64,000 bases of DNA, taken from contig NZ_FOVR01000002.1 of NCBI RefSeq assembly GCF_900115225.1, forward strand, positions 496,001-560,000, given 5' to 3'. Shown one piece after another: positions 38,620-48,147 of this stretch (the first letter of the stretch is position 1; each line of letters starts with the position of its first letter). A program made the position numbers and the translations under genes. Source of the DNA: Cohaesibacter marisflavi. Lineage in GTDB: Bacteria; Pseudomonadota; Alphaproteobacteria; Rhizobiales; Cohaesibacteraceae. The notes under the pieces are model-generated. The model saw nothing but the letters and a program-made list of their open reading frames with translations. It had not been told where the DNA came from and ran no database searches.

Positions 38620-38745
38620 TGAGTGCCTGTCAGGTGAGGAGCAATGCGTTGAACACTATGGATAGATCAACAAGCGGCAGATGTCCAAACGCGGCCATTC
38701 TGCATACCCAGAAAAAACTGCACTATGCATTAGCTGATATAAAAC

Positions 38746-38770
38746 GAGGTCAGCATAGCTGACCCCGTCT
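38746..38770. terminator. Terminator after dapE
   Basis: GGTCAGC pairs with GCTGACC around a 3-base loop, extended outward by further pairs with one mismatch. T-rich tracts follow on both strands (CTTTT on plus, GTTTTATAT on minus). It lies just past the dapE stop. Confidence 0.75.
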
Positions 38771-38798
38771 TTTAATCAACTTAAGAGCGCAAACGCGA

Positions 38799-39968
38799 TC
38801 AACGCTCGAAATACTGCATCATGAATTCATAATAGACCTCGGCGAGTTGCTCGATGTCGGCCACGGCGACATGTTCATCCACCATATGCATGGTCTGGCC
38901 AACAAGGCCGAACTCGATCACCGGGCAATAATTCTTGATGAAGCGGGCATCCGATGTGCCCCCGCCGGTCGAAAGCTCCGGAACTTTGCCCGTGACGGTC
39001 TCGACCGCCTTGGAGAAGCGATCAATCAGGCTATCCGAGCGCGTCAGAAAAGCCTCGCTACCATCCGCTTCCAGCGAAACGGAGAGCTTGAAGGCACCGC
39101 CCGAGAGGCAGTCTGTGGCGTGCTTGGTAACAAATTGGCCCAGCGTTTCAGCAGTCCAGAGGTCATTGAAGCGCACATTGAAGCGGGCGGATGCCTGCTC
39201 GGGAATGACATTCCAGGCCGGATTGCCCACGTCGAAGGAAATGAATTCCAGATTGCTCGGCTGGAAAAAGTCCGTGCCCTCGTCCAGCGTCTGGGCGCTG
39301 ACATGCTCGACGATTTTAGCCAGAACCGGCACTGGATTGTTGGCCAGATGTGGATAGGCCACATGGCCCTGCTTGCCGGAAATGGTCACCGTGCCCGACT
39401 GGCTGCCGCGACGACCGACCTTGATCATGTCGCCCATGCTGTTCGGGTTGGTTGGCTCGCCAAGAACGGAATCAGTGAATTTTTCGCCCCGCTCGGCCGC
39501 CCACTGCATGAGCTTGACGGTGCCATTGACCGCCGGGCCTTCTTCATCACCGGTAAGTACGAAGGAAACGGTGCCCTTCGGCGCGCCATGGGTCTCGACA
39601 TAACGCAGAGCCGCTGCAACAAAGGCAGCGACGCCGCCCTTCATGTCAGCTGCGCCGCGTCCATACAGCTTGCCATCCTTCACTGCGCCACAGAAAGGCG
39701 GCTGCTGCCACATGGATTCCTCGCCCACCGGCACCACATCCACATGACCGGCAAAGGCCAGATGCGGCCCTTCACCACCGGAGATCTTGGCGAACATGTT
39801 CTCAACGTCTGGATAGCCATCTTGAGAAAAGGTCGGACGATGCACCTCAAACCCGAACGGGGAGAGCAAATCATCAAGCAGGGTGAGAACGCCAGCCTCA
39901 GCGGGCGTTACGCTGGGGCATTGGATCAGGGCGCTGGCAAGGTCCGTGGCTGTTGGAGCTTTTGTCAT
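38799..39968 (-). CDS. dapE: Succinyl-diaminopimelate desuccinylase
   Basis: The 389-residue zinc hydrolase removes succinate from N-succinyl-LL-DAP in lysine and peptidoglycan precursor synthesis. Metal ligands lie in FAGHVDVVP, YGRGAADMKGG and LTGDEEGPAVNGT, and the late GGGTSDARF segment is conserved. The frame runs upstream to 40043, but the ATG at 39968 gives the standard N-terminus (MTKAPTATDLASALIQCPS). dapD, the earlier pathway step, lies 1.7 kb upstream on the same strand. Confidence 0.95.
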   Translation of the reverse strand: MTKAPTATDLASALIQCPSVTPAEAGVLTLLDDLLSPFGFEVHRPTFSQDGYPDVENMFAKISGGEGPHLAFAGHVDVVPVGEESMWQQPPFCGAVKDGKLYGRGAADMKGGVAAFVAAALRYVETHGAPKGTVSFVLTGDEEGPAVNGTVKLMQWAAERGEKFTDSVLGEPTNPNSMGDMIKVGRRGSQSGTVTISGKQGHVAYPHLANNPVPVLAKIVEHVSAQTLDEGTDFFQPSNLEFISFDVGNPAWNVIPEQASARFNVRFNDLWTAETLGQFVTKHATDCLSGGAFKLSVSLEADGSEAFLTRSDSLIDRFSKAVETVTGKVPELSTGGGTSDARFIKNYCPVIEFGLVGQTMHMVDEHVAVADIEQLAEVYYEFMMQYFER

Positions 39969-40125
39969 GTTGCAGGAGCGCTTTCTTTCGGATAGAAAAG
40001 ATATGGAGGGCGTCGTCCTACGGATCAGGTCGGCAGGACGCAAGGTCTGGCGCGAGCATAGAAGACCGCGCAGCGGCCTTCAACCAGCTTTCTGCGATAG
40101 TGCGATCATGTCTGATGATAAGCGG

Positions 40126-40602
40126 CTAGATCGCTGTAATTTGCGGCTCTCCTTCCTCTTCAATGACCGCCTTTTTGGGCGCGCGCAGGCCCAGATCATA
40201 GAAATAGATCAGCCAGAAGGGAATGAGCGGCGCCAGAAACATCAGGCGGGTAGAAAAGCCAACCGAGCAGGACAGCGGAAAATGCGGTGCCAGAGCGCTT
40301 AAGGTAAGCAGGATGGGAATGGCATAGGCAAAGAAGCTCTTGTGGCCACGCCCCATCTTGCGCAGGCGCTTGATCACGAGGCAGTACCACATGAATAAAA
40401 AGACAAGGGCCATGACGCCAAGTGCGCCATAATAGGCCATGCCAAGAAAGGTAGACGGGTCTTGCGAGCAGAGCTGGTTTTGCGGCACTCGAAACAGATA
40501 GGCCGCTCCGATTTCCATGGGAAACAGGAACAGATGGCCAAACCAGAAGTCTCTTTTTCCGATCTCGCCGCGACTATCAAACAACAGGCCTTCAAACGTC
40601 AT
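40126..40602 (-). CDS. DUF805 family membrane protein
   Basis: A 158-residue membrane protein starts at ATG 40602 with GGGGGA seven to eight bases upstream; an ATG at 40641 is an alternative. The opening MTFEGLLFDSRGEIGKRDFW matches the DUF805 start (F-x-G-R-I-x-R-x-x-F-W). Three to four hydrophobic helices follow. Function is unknown for the family. It lies between dapE and the carboxymuconolactone decarboxylase-like gene. Confidence 0.72.
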   Translation of the reverse strand: MTFEGLLFDSRGEIGKRDFWFGHLFLFPMEIGAAYLFRVPQNQLCSQDPSTFLGMAYYGALGVMALVFLFMWYCLVIKRLRKMGRGHKSFFAYAIPILLTLSALAPHFPLSCSVGFSTRLMFLAPLIPFWLIYFYDLGLRAPKKAVIEEEGEPQITAI

Positions 40603-40731
40603 CTCATTTTCCCCCAAATCCCCATTTGAAGGCGTTGCCATGGCTTCGCTCTTCAAACGGATGATAAGACAAGCCTAGCGCGGCTCATCGTTCGGGACAA
40701 ATGATAAGACGCTTTCCACCGGCGCGTTAGA

Positions 40732-41157
40732 CTATCGCTTAGTCTGTTCTCTGGCCGAAAACACCTCCTTGGCCACGTTGAGGCCATTGATTGCGGCTGG
40801 CAATCCGCCATAGACGGCCATTTGCCAGATGACTTCGACGATCTCCTTTTCGCTCGCCCCTACGGCAAGGGTATGCTCGATATTGATCTTGAGCTGCGGC
40901 GCAGTCTGCCCGCCCAATACCGTCAACGCGGCGACGGTGGCCAGTTGGCGGCTTTTGCTATCAAGTCCCGGGCGGGAATAATGCCGACCATAGGCCCATT
41001 CGACCAGGCTCTCACCAAAGTCTGGCAGCATGTCGCCGAACCATGCGTTCAGATTGTCTTCAAGGCCGGGGTGATGCGCATCGCAATAGGTGCGGGCCCG
41101 TTCAAGAGCGCTTGTCTGGCTGTTGGATTCGGGGGATTGTGTTTGTGTCTCTTGCAT
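40732..41157 (-). CDS. Carboxymuconolactone decarboxylase-like protein
   Basis: A 141-residue protein of the CMD/AhpD-like fold. The core reads LDSKSRQLATVAALTVLGG, then HTLAVGASEKEIVEVIWQMAVYGG. It lacks the C-x-x-C pair of AhpD, so it fits the PcaC-like group; its reaction is unknown. I start at ATG 41157 with a strong GGAGG seven bases upstream. The start lies inside the end of the MerR gene in another frame (56 shared bases), so the two are translationally linked. Confidence 0.85.
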   Translation of the reverse strand: MQETQTQSPESNSQTSALERARTYCDAHHPGLEDNLNAWFGDMLPDFGESLVEWAYGRHYSRPGLDSKSRQLATVAALTVLGGQTAPQLKINIEHTLAVGASEKEIVEVIWQMAVYGGLPAAINGLNVAKEVFSAREQTKR

Positions 41158-41530
41158 GATCTGCCTCCATGACATGGGCTTTTTCCATGTCCTTGTAGAT
41201 TTCGATTTTGTTATCGAGAACGGGAAGCGTCGCTTGCAGAGCGTCTATCTGTTGCTGAACGGTCCTGCGCTGATCTTCCAGCATCTGGCGTCGTGCCGCA
41301 GCAGTCTGTGGTCCTTCGGCCCTCAGTTGGGCATAGCGAACCATGCCCGATATACCCATGCCGGTGGCCTTGAGATGCTTGAGGAAGGTCAGCCAATTGG
41401 CGATCTCCATACCATATTGTCGACGTCCACCGGCATCGCGAGAGGCGTCGGGCAACAGGCCGATCTTCTCGTAATAGCGGATGGTATGGACGGACAGGCC
41501 GGTCAGATGTGCCAGATTTCCGATCTTCAA
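41102..41530 (-). CDS. MerR family transcriptional regulator
   Basis: A 142-residue regulator has an N-terminal winged helix-turn-helix (MKIGNLAHLTGLSVHTIRYY, then EKIGLLPDASRD), the usual MerR pattern, then a long dimerisation coiled coil (about 75-120). No Cys-rich metal site is visible at the C-terminus, so it is not a classic metal sensor. Its end overlaps the CMD-like gene, which is its most likely target. The sequence before it may carry its promoter. Confidence 0.9.
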   Translation of the reverse strand: MKIGNLAHLTGLSVHTIRYYEKIGLLPDASRDAGGRRQYGMEIANWLTFLKHLKATGMGISGMVRYAQLRAEGPQTAAARRQMLEDQRRTVQQQIDALQATLPVLDNKIEIYKDMEKAHVMEADHARDTNTIPRIQQPDKRS

Positions 41531-41605
41531 GGGTCAGCTCCTGTTTCGATAATTCGGGAGGCTAGATGTTCGAGTGCACTCTAGGTCAAGCGGTAAAATA
41601 AAAAA

Positions 41606-41634
41606 AGTCCCGCCATCAGTGCAATGGCAGGACT
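41606..41634 (-). terminator. Intrinsic terminator after dapD
   Basis: AGTCC and GCCAT pair with ATGGC and GGACT, with one bulge per side. On the minus strand it runs into TTTTTTTATTTT, right after the dapD stop. Confidence 0.85.
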
Positions 41635-41662
41635 TCGTATATTTGTTTTTGCTTACGGACAG

Positions 41663-42517
41663 TTAGTCGCGCAGCAGCTCGTTGATCGAGGTTTTCGAGC
41701 GGGTGCGCTCGTCCACGCGCTTCACGATCACGGCGCAGTAAAGGTTCGGGCCCGGCGTGCCATCTGGCAGCGGTTTGCCCGGCATGGTGCCCGAGACAAC
41801 GACAGAATAAGGCGGTACTTCACCCATGTAGATTTCGCCGGTGGCGCGGTCAACGATCTTGGTGGATGCGCCAAGATAAACGCCCATGGACAACACAGAA
41901 CCTTCACGCACGATGACGCCTTCGGCCACTTCGGCGCGGGCACCGATGAAGCAATTGTCTTCGATCACCACAGGGCCAGCCTGCAGTGGCTCCAGAACGC
42001 CGCCGATGCCGGCGCCGCCGGAAAGATGCACATTCTTGCCGATCTGTGCGCAGGAGCCGACTGTTGCCCATGTGTCGACCATGGTGCCTTCATCAACATA
42101 GGCGCCCAGATTGACGAAAGATGGCATCAGCACAACGCCTTTGCCGATGAAGGCGGAGCGACGCACGGTGCAATTCGGTACGGCGCGGAAGCCAGCATTT
42201 TCAAAGTCGATGCCGCCCCAGCCTTCAAACTTGGAAGGAACCTTGTCCCACCATGTTGCTTCGCCCGGGCCACCCTTGATCACTTCCATGGCATTGAGCC
42301 GGAAGGACAGGAGCACGGCTTTCTTCAACCACTGATTGACAACCCAGTTGCCGTCTTCTGCCTTTTCCGCAACACGCGCATGGCCATTGTCGAGTAGGGT
42401 CAGCGCCTTTTCGACTGCATCCCTGATGTCGCCGGTCGTGTTGCTATTGATGGATTCGCGAGCCTCGAAGCCTGCTTCGATCGTGCTTTGGAGCGCGCTC
42501 AGATCAACTTGGGTCAT
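41663..42517 (-). CDS. dapD: Tetrahydrodipicolinate N-succinyltransferase
   Basis: The 284-residue left-handed beta-helix enzyme succinylates tetrahydrodipicolinate in the DAP/lysine pathway. Hexapeptide repeats are obvious in the C-terminal half (for example [18 protein letters not shown] and [18 protein letters not shown]). The frame runs to 42685, but the ATG at 42517 ([16 protein letters not shown]) gives the family length. It is upstream of dapE on the same strand, but four genes/segments lie between. Confidence 0.95.
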   Translation of the reverse strand: MTQVDLSALQSTIEAGFEARESINSNTTGDIRDAVEKALTLLDNGHARVAEKAEDGNWVVNQWLKKAVLLSFRLNAMEVIKGGPGEATWWDKVPSKFEGWGGIDFENAGFRAVPNCTVRRSAFIGKGVVLMPSFVNLGAYVDEGTMVDTWATVGSCAQIGKNVHLSGGAGIGGVLEPLQAGPVVIEDNCFIGARAEVAEGVIVREGSVLSMGVYLGASTKIVDRATGEIYMGEVPPYSVVVSGTMPGKPLPDGTPGPNLYCAVIVKRVDERTRSKTSINELLRD

Positions 42518-42754
42518 GTCACTTGCTTTCAGCTTGTCATGTTGATGGTGATGAAGCTTGCAAGACCAATCCTGCCTCCGGCTGCCAAAAGGCACAAGGC
42601 TGGACGATCCCGCTGTCGCGCAAACCATAAGCAATGCGTTTGCGAAGTCAATCCGAGAAGTGGCAAAGACCTTGATTTTGATCAAACGGCTTGGCTGGAG
42701 AATGGACGACGGTCGCCCAAGGTGGGCCCTTTGCCCAGGGGGAGAAACGACAAA

Positions 42755-42779
42755 GGGCCGGCACGATGCGTGCCGACCC
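42755..42779 (-). terminator. Terminator after the PAS-domain gene
   Basis: GGGCCGGCAC pairs with GTGCCGACCC (one mismatch) around a 5-base loop; on the minus strand a partly T-rich stretch follows. It is 33 bases after the PAS gene stop. Confidence 0.65.
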
Positions 42780-42811
42780 TTCTTTATGTCTGATCCGGTC
42801 GGGTGTTGGTC

Positions 42812-43336
42812 TTATAGAGACAGCACAAACCGCCGGTAGGAAGTCGACTTCTCCTGCAACAAGCCATTCAGATGAGCGCACCCTGCCTCAACGGCCTGCT
42901 CCTCATCATCAAACCTGTTTTCGATGTCGCAGAGTTTCTTGTAAAGAGGGGCGATAACTTCACGCACTGCTGTACGATTGGGTGCACGGCGCGATGCCTC
43001 GTAGCCGACCACTTCGCCTTTGTCATTCCGAGACGGAGTGACACGGGCAAAGGTCCAATAATGGTCTCCGGTGGTCGTCAGATTCTGCATATAGGCAAAC
43101 ATGTCTCGTTTCTCTTCAAGTCCATCCCAGAGGATCTTGAAGATGGAGCGAGGCATTTCAGGGTGGCGAACACAATTGTGGGGCTGACCAACCAGGCTCT
43201 TGTTGGCATAGCCTGTGATATCCCGAAAGAACGCATTGCAATAGGTTATGTAACCGTCCTTGTCGGTTCTGCTGACGAGAATTTCACTTTCGCCGAACTG
43301 CTTTTCTATACCGGTAGGAGAAATTGTTATTGTCAT
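42812..43336 (-). CDS. Stand-alone PAS-domain protein (Aer-like sensor module)
   Basis: A 174-residue soluble protein with one PAS domain (about 18-115): LVSRTDKDGYITYCNAFF, then VGQPHNCVRHPEMP, which resembles the PAS fold of the aerotaxis receptor Aer (NxVRHPDMP). No transmitter, HAMP, methyl-accepting or output domain follows; the last 60 residues are helical. AAGGAG precedes the ATG. It may bind a flavin or haem and pass signals by contact with another protein; the partner is unknown. Confidence 0.85.
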   Translation of the reverse strand: MTITISPTGIEKQFGESEILVSRTDKDGYITYCNAFFRDITGYANKSLVGQPHNCVRHPEMPRSIFKILWDGLEEKRDMFAYMQNLTTTGDHYWTFARVTPSRNDKGEVVGYEASRRAPNRTAVREVIAPLYKKLCDIENRFDDEEQAVEAGCAHLNGLLQEKSTSYRRFVLSL

Positions 43337-43981
43337 TTCGGTCTCCTTGGTTGCGATTTGGCAGACCCCGCTGGGAGGGGCGCAGTCTGCCGGAATGAGC
43401 GCCTGTCGTTACTGAAAAACGCCGACCCGGTTGCATTCGACAGGCGCATCGGGGGTCTCAATTTGGGTCTTGTTTTTAGAAGTTCTCAAAAATATAGATT
43501 ATTTTCACAAAAGGAAATAAAAATCTTCGCGGACCCGTATTGATCAAACGGCACCATGCTTAACTGTCGCAATTTTAATCTGATAGTTGGTTTTTATTCC
43601 AGAAAAACACAGAATAATCTGACAAATTGATAATAATATTTCGTGATGCGAGAGGGGCGCACAAATTAATTGCAAGATATAGTAGCCTGATCAATTTGTG
43701 AGCAAGTAATAAGAAATTTTATGCAGAAAGGCGATTGGTATAGGCTTTTCTCTAAAAGCCATGGTTGCTTGCGCGATCTGGGTTAGTGCGTATCTTTATA
43801 TATTAGGGCGATTTTAAGGCTCAGTGTGGCATAAACTGGGTTAACGATGATAGAAATGGTGCAATTATGCCAATCGTCACGAGTCTGTTCTCGAATGCCT
43901 TGATCGTTTTTAAATGGGATTTAACGGGAAAGACAGGCGTAGAATGAGCCTACAGACCGGGTTGGATTTTTGGGGGACGAA
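43337..43981. other. AT-rich intergenic region before the L,D-transpeptidase gene
   Basis: 645 bases without a supported gene, clearly richer in A/T than its flanks between about 43480 and 43730. A perfect 10-bp inverted repeat ACAAATTGAT/ATCAATTTGT lies at 43622-43631 and 43690-43699. The region should hold promoters for the PAS gene (minus) and the transpeptidase gene (plus). A small RNA is possible but unproven. Confidence 0.4.
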
Positions 43982-45502
43982 ATGAATTATAAAGGGCGAT
44001 TGCTGTTTACCGCAGGGTTTGTTTTGTCCGCAGGCGGAGCCGCACTGGCGACGGAAAAGCCGCTTGATCCGATGGCCGCGACGGACAGTCCTTCTCAGGC
44101 CGTTCAGACTGCTTTGGAAGCCGATCAGGAGGCACCCCTGCAGATCATTGTTTCGCGCAAAGACCAGCGCTTGCGGGTCTATCGTGGACAAGAGGTCGTC
44201 GCTACGTCTCGCGTGTCGACCGGCAAGGCGGGGCACTCGACGCCAACTGGTATCTTCTCCATTCTTGAAAAGAGAAGACAGCATTTTTCCAATATCTATG
44301 ATAGCGCCCCCATGCCCTATATGCAGCGCCTGACCTGGTCCGGCATCGCTTTGCATGAGTCCGGCTCGGTGCCAAATTATCCCGCATCCCATGGCTGTGT
44401 CCGGTTGCCGCGCGGCTTCGCAGGCAAACTCTTCTCCATGACCGAACGCGGCGCGCATGTTGTCATCGCCAATCGGGAGGCCGAGCCCGAGTTGATCCAT
44501 AACGCACGGCTGTTCCAGCCCGAAGATGTTCAACTGGCCAACAAGCTGACGGAATTGAGCCTTGGCCCGTCACAGCCGGTCAAGGGACACGGCAAAATCG
44601 CGCTTCTGGATGACCGCCCTTCAGAAGATCCGCTTGCCGCGAAAATTTCCATGCGTCTCAATCTGCTTGATCAGGTGAAACGCGATAACTCCCCCATTCG
44701 GGTGTTCATCACCCGCCAGCCGCGCGGCAATCTGGTGCGCGAAGTGCAAATCATGCTCAATGAACTGGGCTTTGATGCCGGTGAGCCGGATGGATTGGCT
44801 GGCAAGGCCACCTATGGGGCAGTGCGCGCCTTCATTAAATCCAGACAGGGCAGCATCGAAGACCAAGTCCAGCCGCTCAAGGCCGTGATCGACAAGACCC
44901 TACTAACCGCGCTTTATCATGCCGCAGGCAAGGGAGAGGTACCGACAGGCCACATCTATGTGCGGTCCCGTTTCAAGCCTCTGTTTGATGCGCCGATCAT
45001 GATCAAGAATCCCGAGGCGCCTCTCGGGGCGCATCTGTTGACCGCGACCCACTCGCACACGCAAAGTGGCAAGCTGGATTGGCTGTCCGTCAATCTGACA
45101 GATCGCTATGACGATAGCATGCAGACCCGCCTTGGTGTTACGCAGGATATGGACAACGAGGCTCTGGTAGCCTCCAGCGCTATTCTTGACCGGATCGAAA
45201 TTCCCGATGAAGTGCGCGCCCAAATTGATCTTCTGGTGAACAGCGGCTCTTCAATTACGATTTCTGACAGGGGCTTCAGCCGTGAGACAACCCCTGTAGG
45301 CACAGACTTCATTGTTCTGACCAAGCCGGATCTTCCTTCCTCCAGACCGATCCAGAAGACGGTGGAGCGAAAAAAGCCCGCTAAGCCCAAGCAGGTCGCC
45401 AGAAACAAAACCGAACCCGTGCAGGAAGCGCCCAAGAAGAAGGGGCTGTTCTCCATGCTCATCAATCGCGGTGCGCGTTTGACCGAGGTTAAAACCCGCT
45501 GA
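43982..45502 (+). CDS. Exported L,D-transpeptidase with peptidoglycan-binding domain
   Basis: A 506-residue protein: signal peptide (about 1-22, ending AALA), YkuD L,D-transpeptidase domain (about 52-165) with His125, His137 and catalytic Cys139 in SHGCVRLP, then a PG_binding_1 domain (about 235-275; REVQIMLNELGFDAGEPDG), and a Lys-rich tail. It would form 3-3 cross-links in peptidoglycan or attach outer-membrane proteins. The ATG at 43982 follows GGGGGA; a TTG four codons upstream is less likely. It converges with phoB across a shared terminator. Confidence 0.9.
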   Translation: MNYKGRLLFTAGFVLSAGGAALATEKPLDPMAATDSPSQAVQTALEADQEAPLQIIVSRKDQRLRVYRGQEVVATSRVSTGKAGHSTPTGIFSILEKRRQHFSNIYDSAPMPYMQRLTWSGIALHESGSVPNYPASHGCVRLPRGFAGKLFSMTERGAHVVIANREAEPELIHNARLFQPEDVQLANKLTELSLGPSQPVKGHGKIALLDDRPSEDPLAAKISMRLNLLDQVKRDNSPIRVFITRQPRGNLVREVQIMLNELGFDAGEPDGLAGKATYGAVRAFIKSRQGSIEDQVQPLKAVIDKTLLTALYHAAGKGEVPTGHIYVRSRFKPLFDAPIMIKNPEAPLGAHLLTATHSHTQSGKLDWLSVNLTDRYDDSMQTRLGVTQDMDNEALVASSAILDRIEIPDEVRAQIDLLVNSGSSITISDRGFSRETTPVGTDFIVLTKPDLPSSRPIQKTVERKKPAKPKQVARNKTEPVQEAPKKKGLFSMLINRGARLTEVKTR

Positions 45503-45570
45503 TATGGGCCAGCTGCTTTCAGCGTTGCACGCTGATGATAATGCTGATTGCAAACTGAAGAAAAGCAAAA

Positions 45571-45597
45571 GGCCCTGTTTCTGTCGGAAACAGGGCC
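45571..45597. terminator. Bidirectional terminator between transpeptidase and phoB
   Basis: GGCCCTGTTTC pairs with GAAACAGGGCC around a 5-base loop. T tracts follow on both strands (TTCTTTTT on plus, TTTTGCTTTTC on minus), so it can end both convergent transcripts. Confidence 0.88.
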
Positions 45598-45640
45598 TTC
45601 TTTTTGAACACAAGAGGTCGCAGGGCTTTCTGGCGCCGTT

Positions 45641-46339
45641 CTATTCAACTGAGAACTGGTCGTCGAAGCTATAGCCAGAGCCGCGCACCGTGCGGATGGG
45701 ATCTTTCGCCCGGCCGCGGTTGATGGTTTTGCGCAGTCGCCCCACATGCACGTCTACGGTCCGTTCATCGACATAGACATCATGCCCCCAGACGCCATCC
45801 AGCAATTGTTCGCGGGAATAGACCCGCCCCGGATTCTGCATCAGGAATTCCAGCAGACGATATTCTGTCGGTCCCAGAGTCACCTCGCGGTTGGCGCGCT
45901 TGACGCGATGGGTTTCGCGATTGAGCTCCAGATCCCCGGCCTTGAGAATGGTTGCGACTAGATCAGGGCTTGCCCGGCGCAGAATAGCCCGTACACGCGC
46001 CATCAATTCGGGAACAGAAAACGGTTTGACGACATAGTCATCAGCGCCGGTTGAAAGACCCCGAATACGCTCGGATTCCTCACCTCGCGCCGTCAGCATG
46101 ATGACAGGCAGCTTGACTGTTTTGGGCTTGGCGCGCAGGCGTCTGCATAGTTCAATTCCGGATAGGCCCGGCAGCATCCAGTCCAGCAGAAGCAGGTCGG
46201 GCAGGGTTTCCTGCAACCGGCTTTCTGCTTCATCTCCACGTGCGATCACTTCAACCTGATAGCCTTCGGCTTCCAGATTGTAACGAAGAAGAAGGCTGAG
46301 GGCTTCTTCATCTTCAACGATCATGACTTTGGGGCTCAT
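45641..46339 (-). CDS. phoB: Phosphate regulon response regulator PhoB
   Basis: The 232-residue OmpR-type regulator has a receiver domain (phospho-acceptor Asp53 in LLLDWMLPG, conserved Lys in VVKPF) and a winged-helix DNA-binding domain ending VRTVRGSGYSFD. It activates Pho-box promoters when phosphorylated by PhoR. I start at ATG 46339, which gives the standard MSPKVMIVEDEEAL; the frame is open to 46462. It closes the phoR-pst-phoU-phoB run, 161 bases after phoU. Confidence 0.95.
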   Translation of the reverse strand: MSPKVMIVEDEEALSLLLRYNLEAEGYQVEVIARGDEAESRLQETLPDLLLLDWMLPGLSGIELCRRLRAKPKTVKLPVIMLTARGEESERIRGLSTGADDYVVKPFSVPELMARVRAILRRASPDLVATILKAGDLELNRETHRVKRANREVTLGPTEYRLLEFLMQNPGRVYSREQLLDGVWGHDVYVDERTVDVHVGRLRKTINRGRAKDPIRTVRGSGYSFDDQFSVE

Positions 46340-46500
46340 AACCACTTTTCCGCATTCTGCGATCCGGACGATCGACAGGATCGGATGTCGCTCGGATCTG
46401 ACATTTGAAGAGGGCAGGCCGGCGGCAATCGGGCCGAACTGTTCCAGTGTGCGTGCCATCATGGCAAAGGATGGATCGGGCCAGAGCCCGATCCGTTACA

Positions 46501-47172
46501 TTAAAAGGTGCCGTCTTCCAGAACCTTGCCGGTGTCCACATAGTAGACGCTTTCGGCAATGTTGGTGGCGTGGTCGCCCACGCGTTCCAGATGCTTGGCG
46601 GCAAACAGGAGATTGGCGCAGAAGGTAATATTGCGCGGATCTTCCATCATGTAGGTCAGGAATTCCCGGAACAGGGACTTGTAAATCGCGTCCACTTCGT
46701 CATCCCGTTTGACAACGGCGATGGCGGCGTTGGAATCCGATGTGGTGTAGGCATCCAGCACCATGCGCATCTGCTCCAGAACGATCTCGGCCATATGCTC
46801 GATGCCATGCAGCAGCTGTTTGGGAGGCGTCTTGCCGTCCATGGCGCTGATGGAGCGGGCGATATTCTTGCCAAGATCTGCAACGCGCTCCAGATCGGTC
46901 GCAATGCGCAAAGCAGCAATGATCTGACGCAGATCCTGTGCCATCGGCTGGCGGCGCGCGATGATCAGAACGGCGGTTTCTTCGATCTGCTGTTCCATCT
47001 TGTTGATGGCGCGGTCTTTGGCGGCGGTTGCCTGTGCCGCCTTCACGTCCTGACGGACCAGAGCGTTGATGGCATCCTCGACCATGCTTTCTGCCTGGCC
47101 ACCCATCTCCGCAATGCGACCGGTCAGGTTGCGCAGGTCGTCATCATATGAGCTGACTGTATGTTCGGTCAT
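46501..47172 (-). CDS. phoU: Phosphate signalling protein PhoU
   Basis: The 223-residue two-bundle helical protein has PhoU repeats with the metal-site signatures (DLRQIIAALRIATDLERVAD and a second copy ending LLFAAKHLERVGDHATNIAE). It links the Pst transporter state to PhoR, holding the pathway off when phosphate is plentiful. The ATG at 47172 has AAGGAG nine bases upstream. It lies 77 bases after pstB. Confidence 0.95.
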   Translation of the reverse strand: MTEHTVSSYDDDLRNLTGRIAEMGGQAESMVEDAINALVRQDVKAAQATAAKDRAINKMEQQIEETAVLIIARRQPMAQDLRQIIAALRIATDLERVADLGKNIARSISAMDGKTPPKQLLHGIEHMAEIVLEQMRMVLDAYTTSDSNAAIAVVKRDDEVDAIYKSLFREFLTYMMEDPRNITFCANLLFAAKHLERVGDHATNIAESVYYVDTGKVLEDGTF

Positions 47173-47249
47173 CTCGAATCTCTCCTTAAATTCGCACATT
47201 TCTCAACAAGATAAAGCTTTTTGCCTGTTAGAGAAGGCGAACAAATTGC

Positions 47250-48056
47250 TTAGCCGAAGCGGCCGGTGATGTAGTCTTGGGTGCGCTTGTCTTTGGGGTT
47301 GGTGAAGATGTGGTCGGTTGGACCTTCCTCTACCAGATTGCCCATATGGAAGAAGGCGGTGCGCTGGGACACACGTGCTGCCTGCTGCATGGAGTGTGTC
47401 ACGATGACGATCGTGTAATTCTCGCGCAGCTCATCGATCAGTTCCTCAACCTTCGCCGTGGCAATCGGATCAAGAGCCGAGCAGGGCTCGTCCATCAAAA
47501 TGACTTCCGGGCTGACAGCGATGGCGCGGGCGATGCAAAGGCGCTGCTGCTGCCCACCGGAAAGACCTGTGCCCGGTTCATCAAGACGATCCTTGATCTC
47601 TTCGAACAGACCGGCCTTCTGCAAGGAGGTGACAACCACTTCATCCATTTCTGCCTTGGTGCGGCAGAGGCCATGGATGCGTGGGCCATAGGCCACATTC
47701 TCGAAAATGCTTTTCGGGAACGGGTTTGCCTTCTGGAACACCATGCCAACACGGGCGCGCAGCTCCACGACGTCCACGTCGGCATTATAGATGTCGGTGC
47801 TATCGAGCATGATCTTGCCGCCGACGCGGCAGATATCGATGGTATCATTCATCCGGTTAAGGCATCTCAGGAACGTGGATTTGCCACAGCCGGACGGCCC
47901 GATGAGCGACGTTACCTGATTTTCCTCGATCTTCAGATCGACATCAAACAGCGCTTGTTTGGCGCCATAATGAACGGTCACCTTCTCACCCGACATCTTG
48001 ATCGGGTTGGAGCGGATATCGCTATCCTGCTTGAGGTTTGGGTTGGTATCCTGCAT
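47250..48056 (-). CDS. pstB: Phosphate ABC transporter ATPase PstB
   Basis: The 268-residue ATPase has Walker [11 protein letters not shown], the signature [14 protein letters not shown], and Walker [14 protein letters not shown], all typical of PstB. It powers high-affinity phosphate import with PstA and PstC. I take the ATG at 48056; a TTG two codons upstream is weaker. Confidence 0.96.
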   Translation of the reverse strand: MQDTNPNLKQDSDIRSNPIKMSGEKVTVHYGAKQALFDVDLKIEENQVTSLIGPSGCGKSTFLRCLNRMNDTIDICRVGGKIMLDSTDIYNADVDVVELRARVGMVFQKANPFPKSIFENVAYGPRIHGLCRTKAEMDEVVVTSLQKAGLFEEIKDRLDEPGTGLSGGQQQRLCIARAIAVSPEVILMDEPCSALDPIATAKVEELIDELRENYTIVIVTHSMQQAARVSQRTAFFHMGNLVEEGPTDHIFTNPKDKRTQDYITGRFG

Positions 48057-48147
48057 GGTCAAATGCTTTCTTTATCCTGTGAGCGGGGCGCCGTCTCTTT
48101 GGGGCTGCCCGGCCATTCAAACCGGTGGTTCAGTGCGTCGCTGGGGT

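Noticed and set aside
38847-39995. 382-codon plus-strand frame opposite dapE
   Set aside because: dapE is clearly coding on the other strand with all metal ligands; this frame is its mirror.
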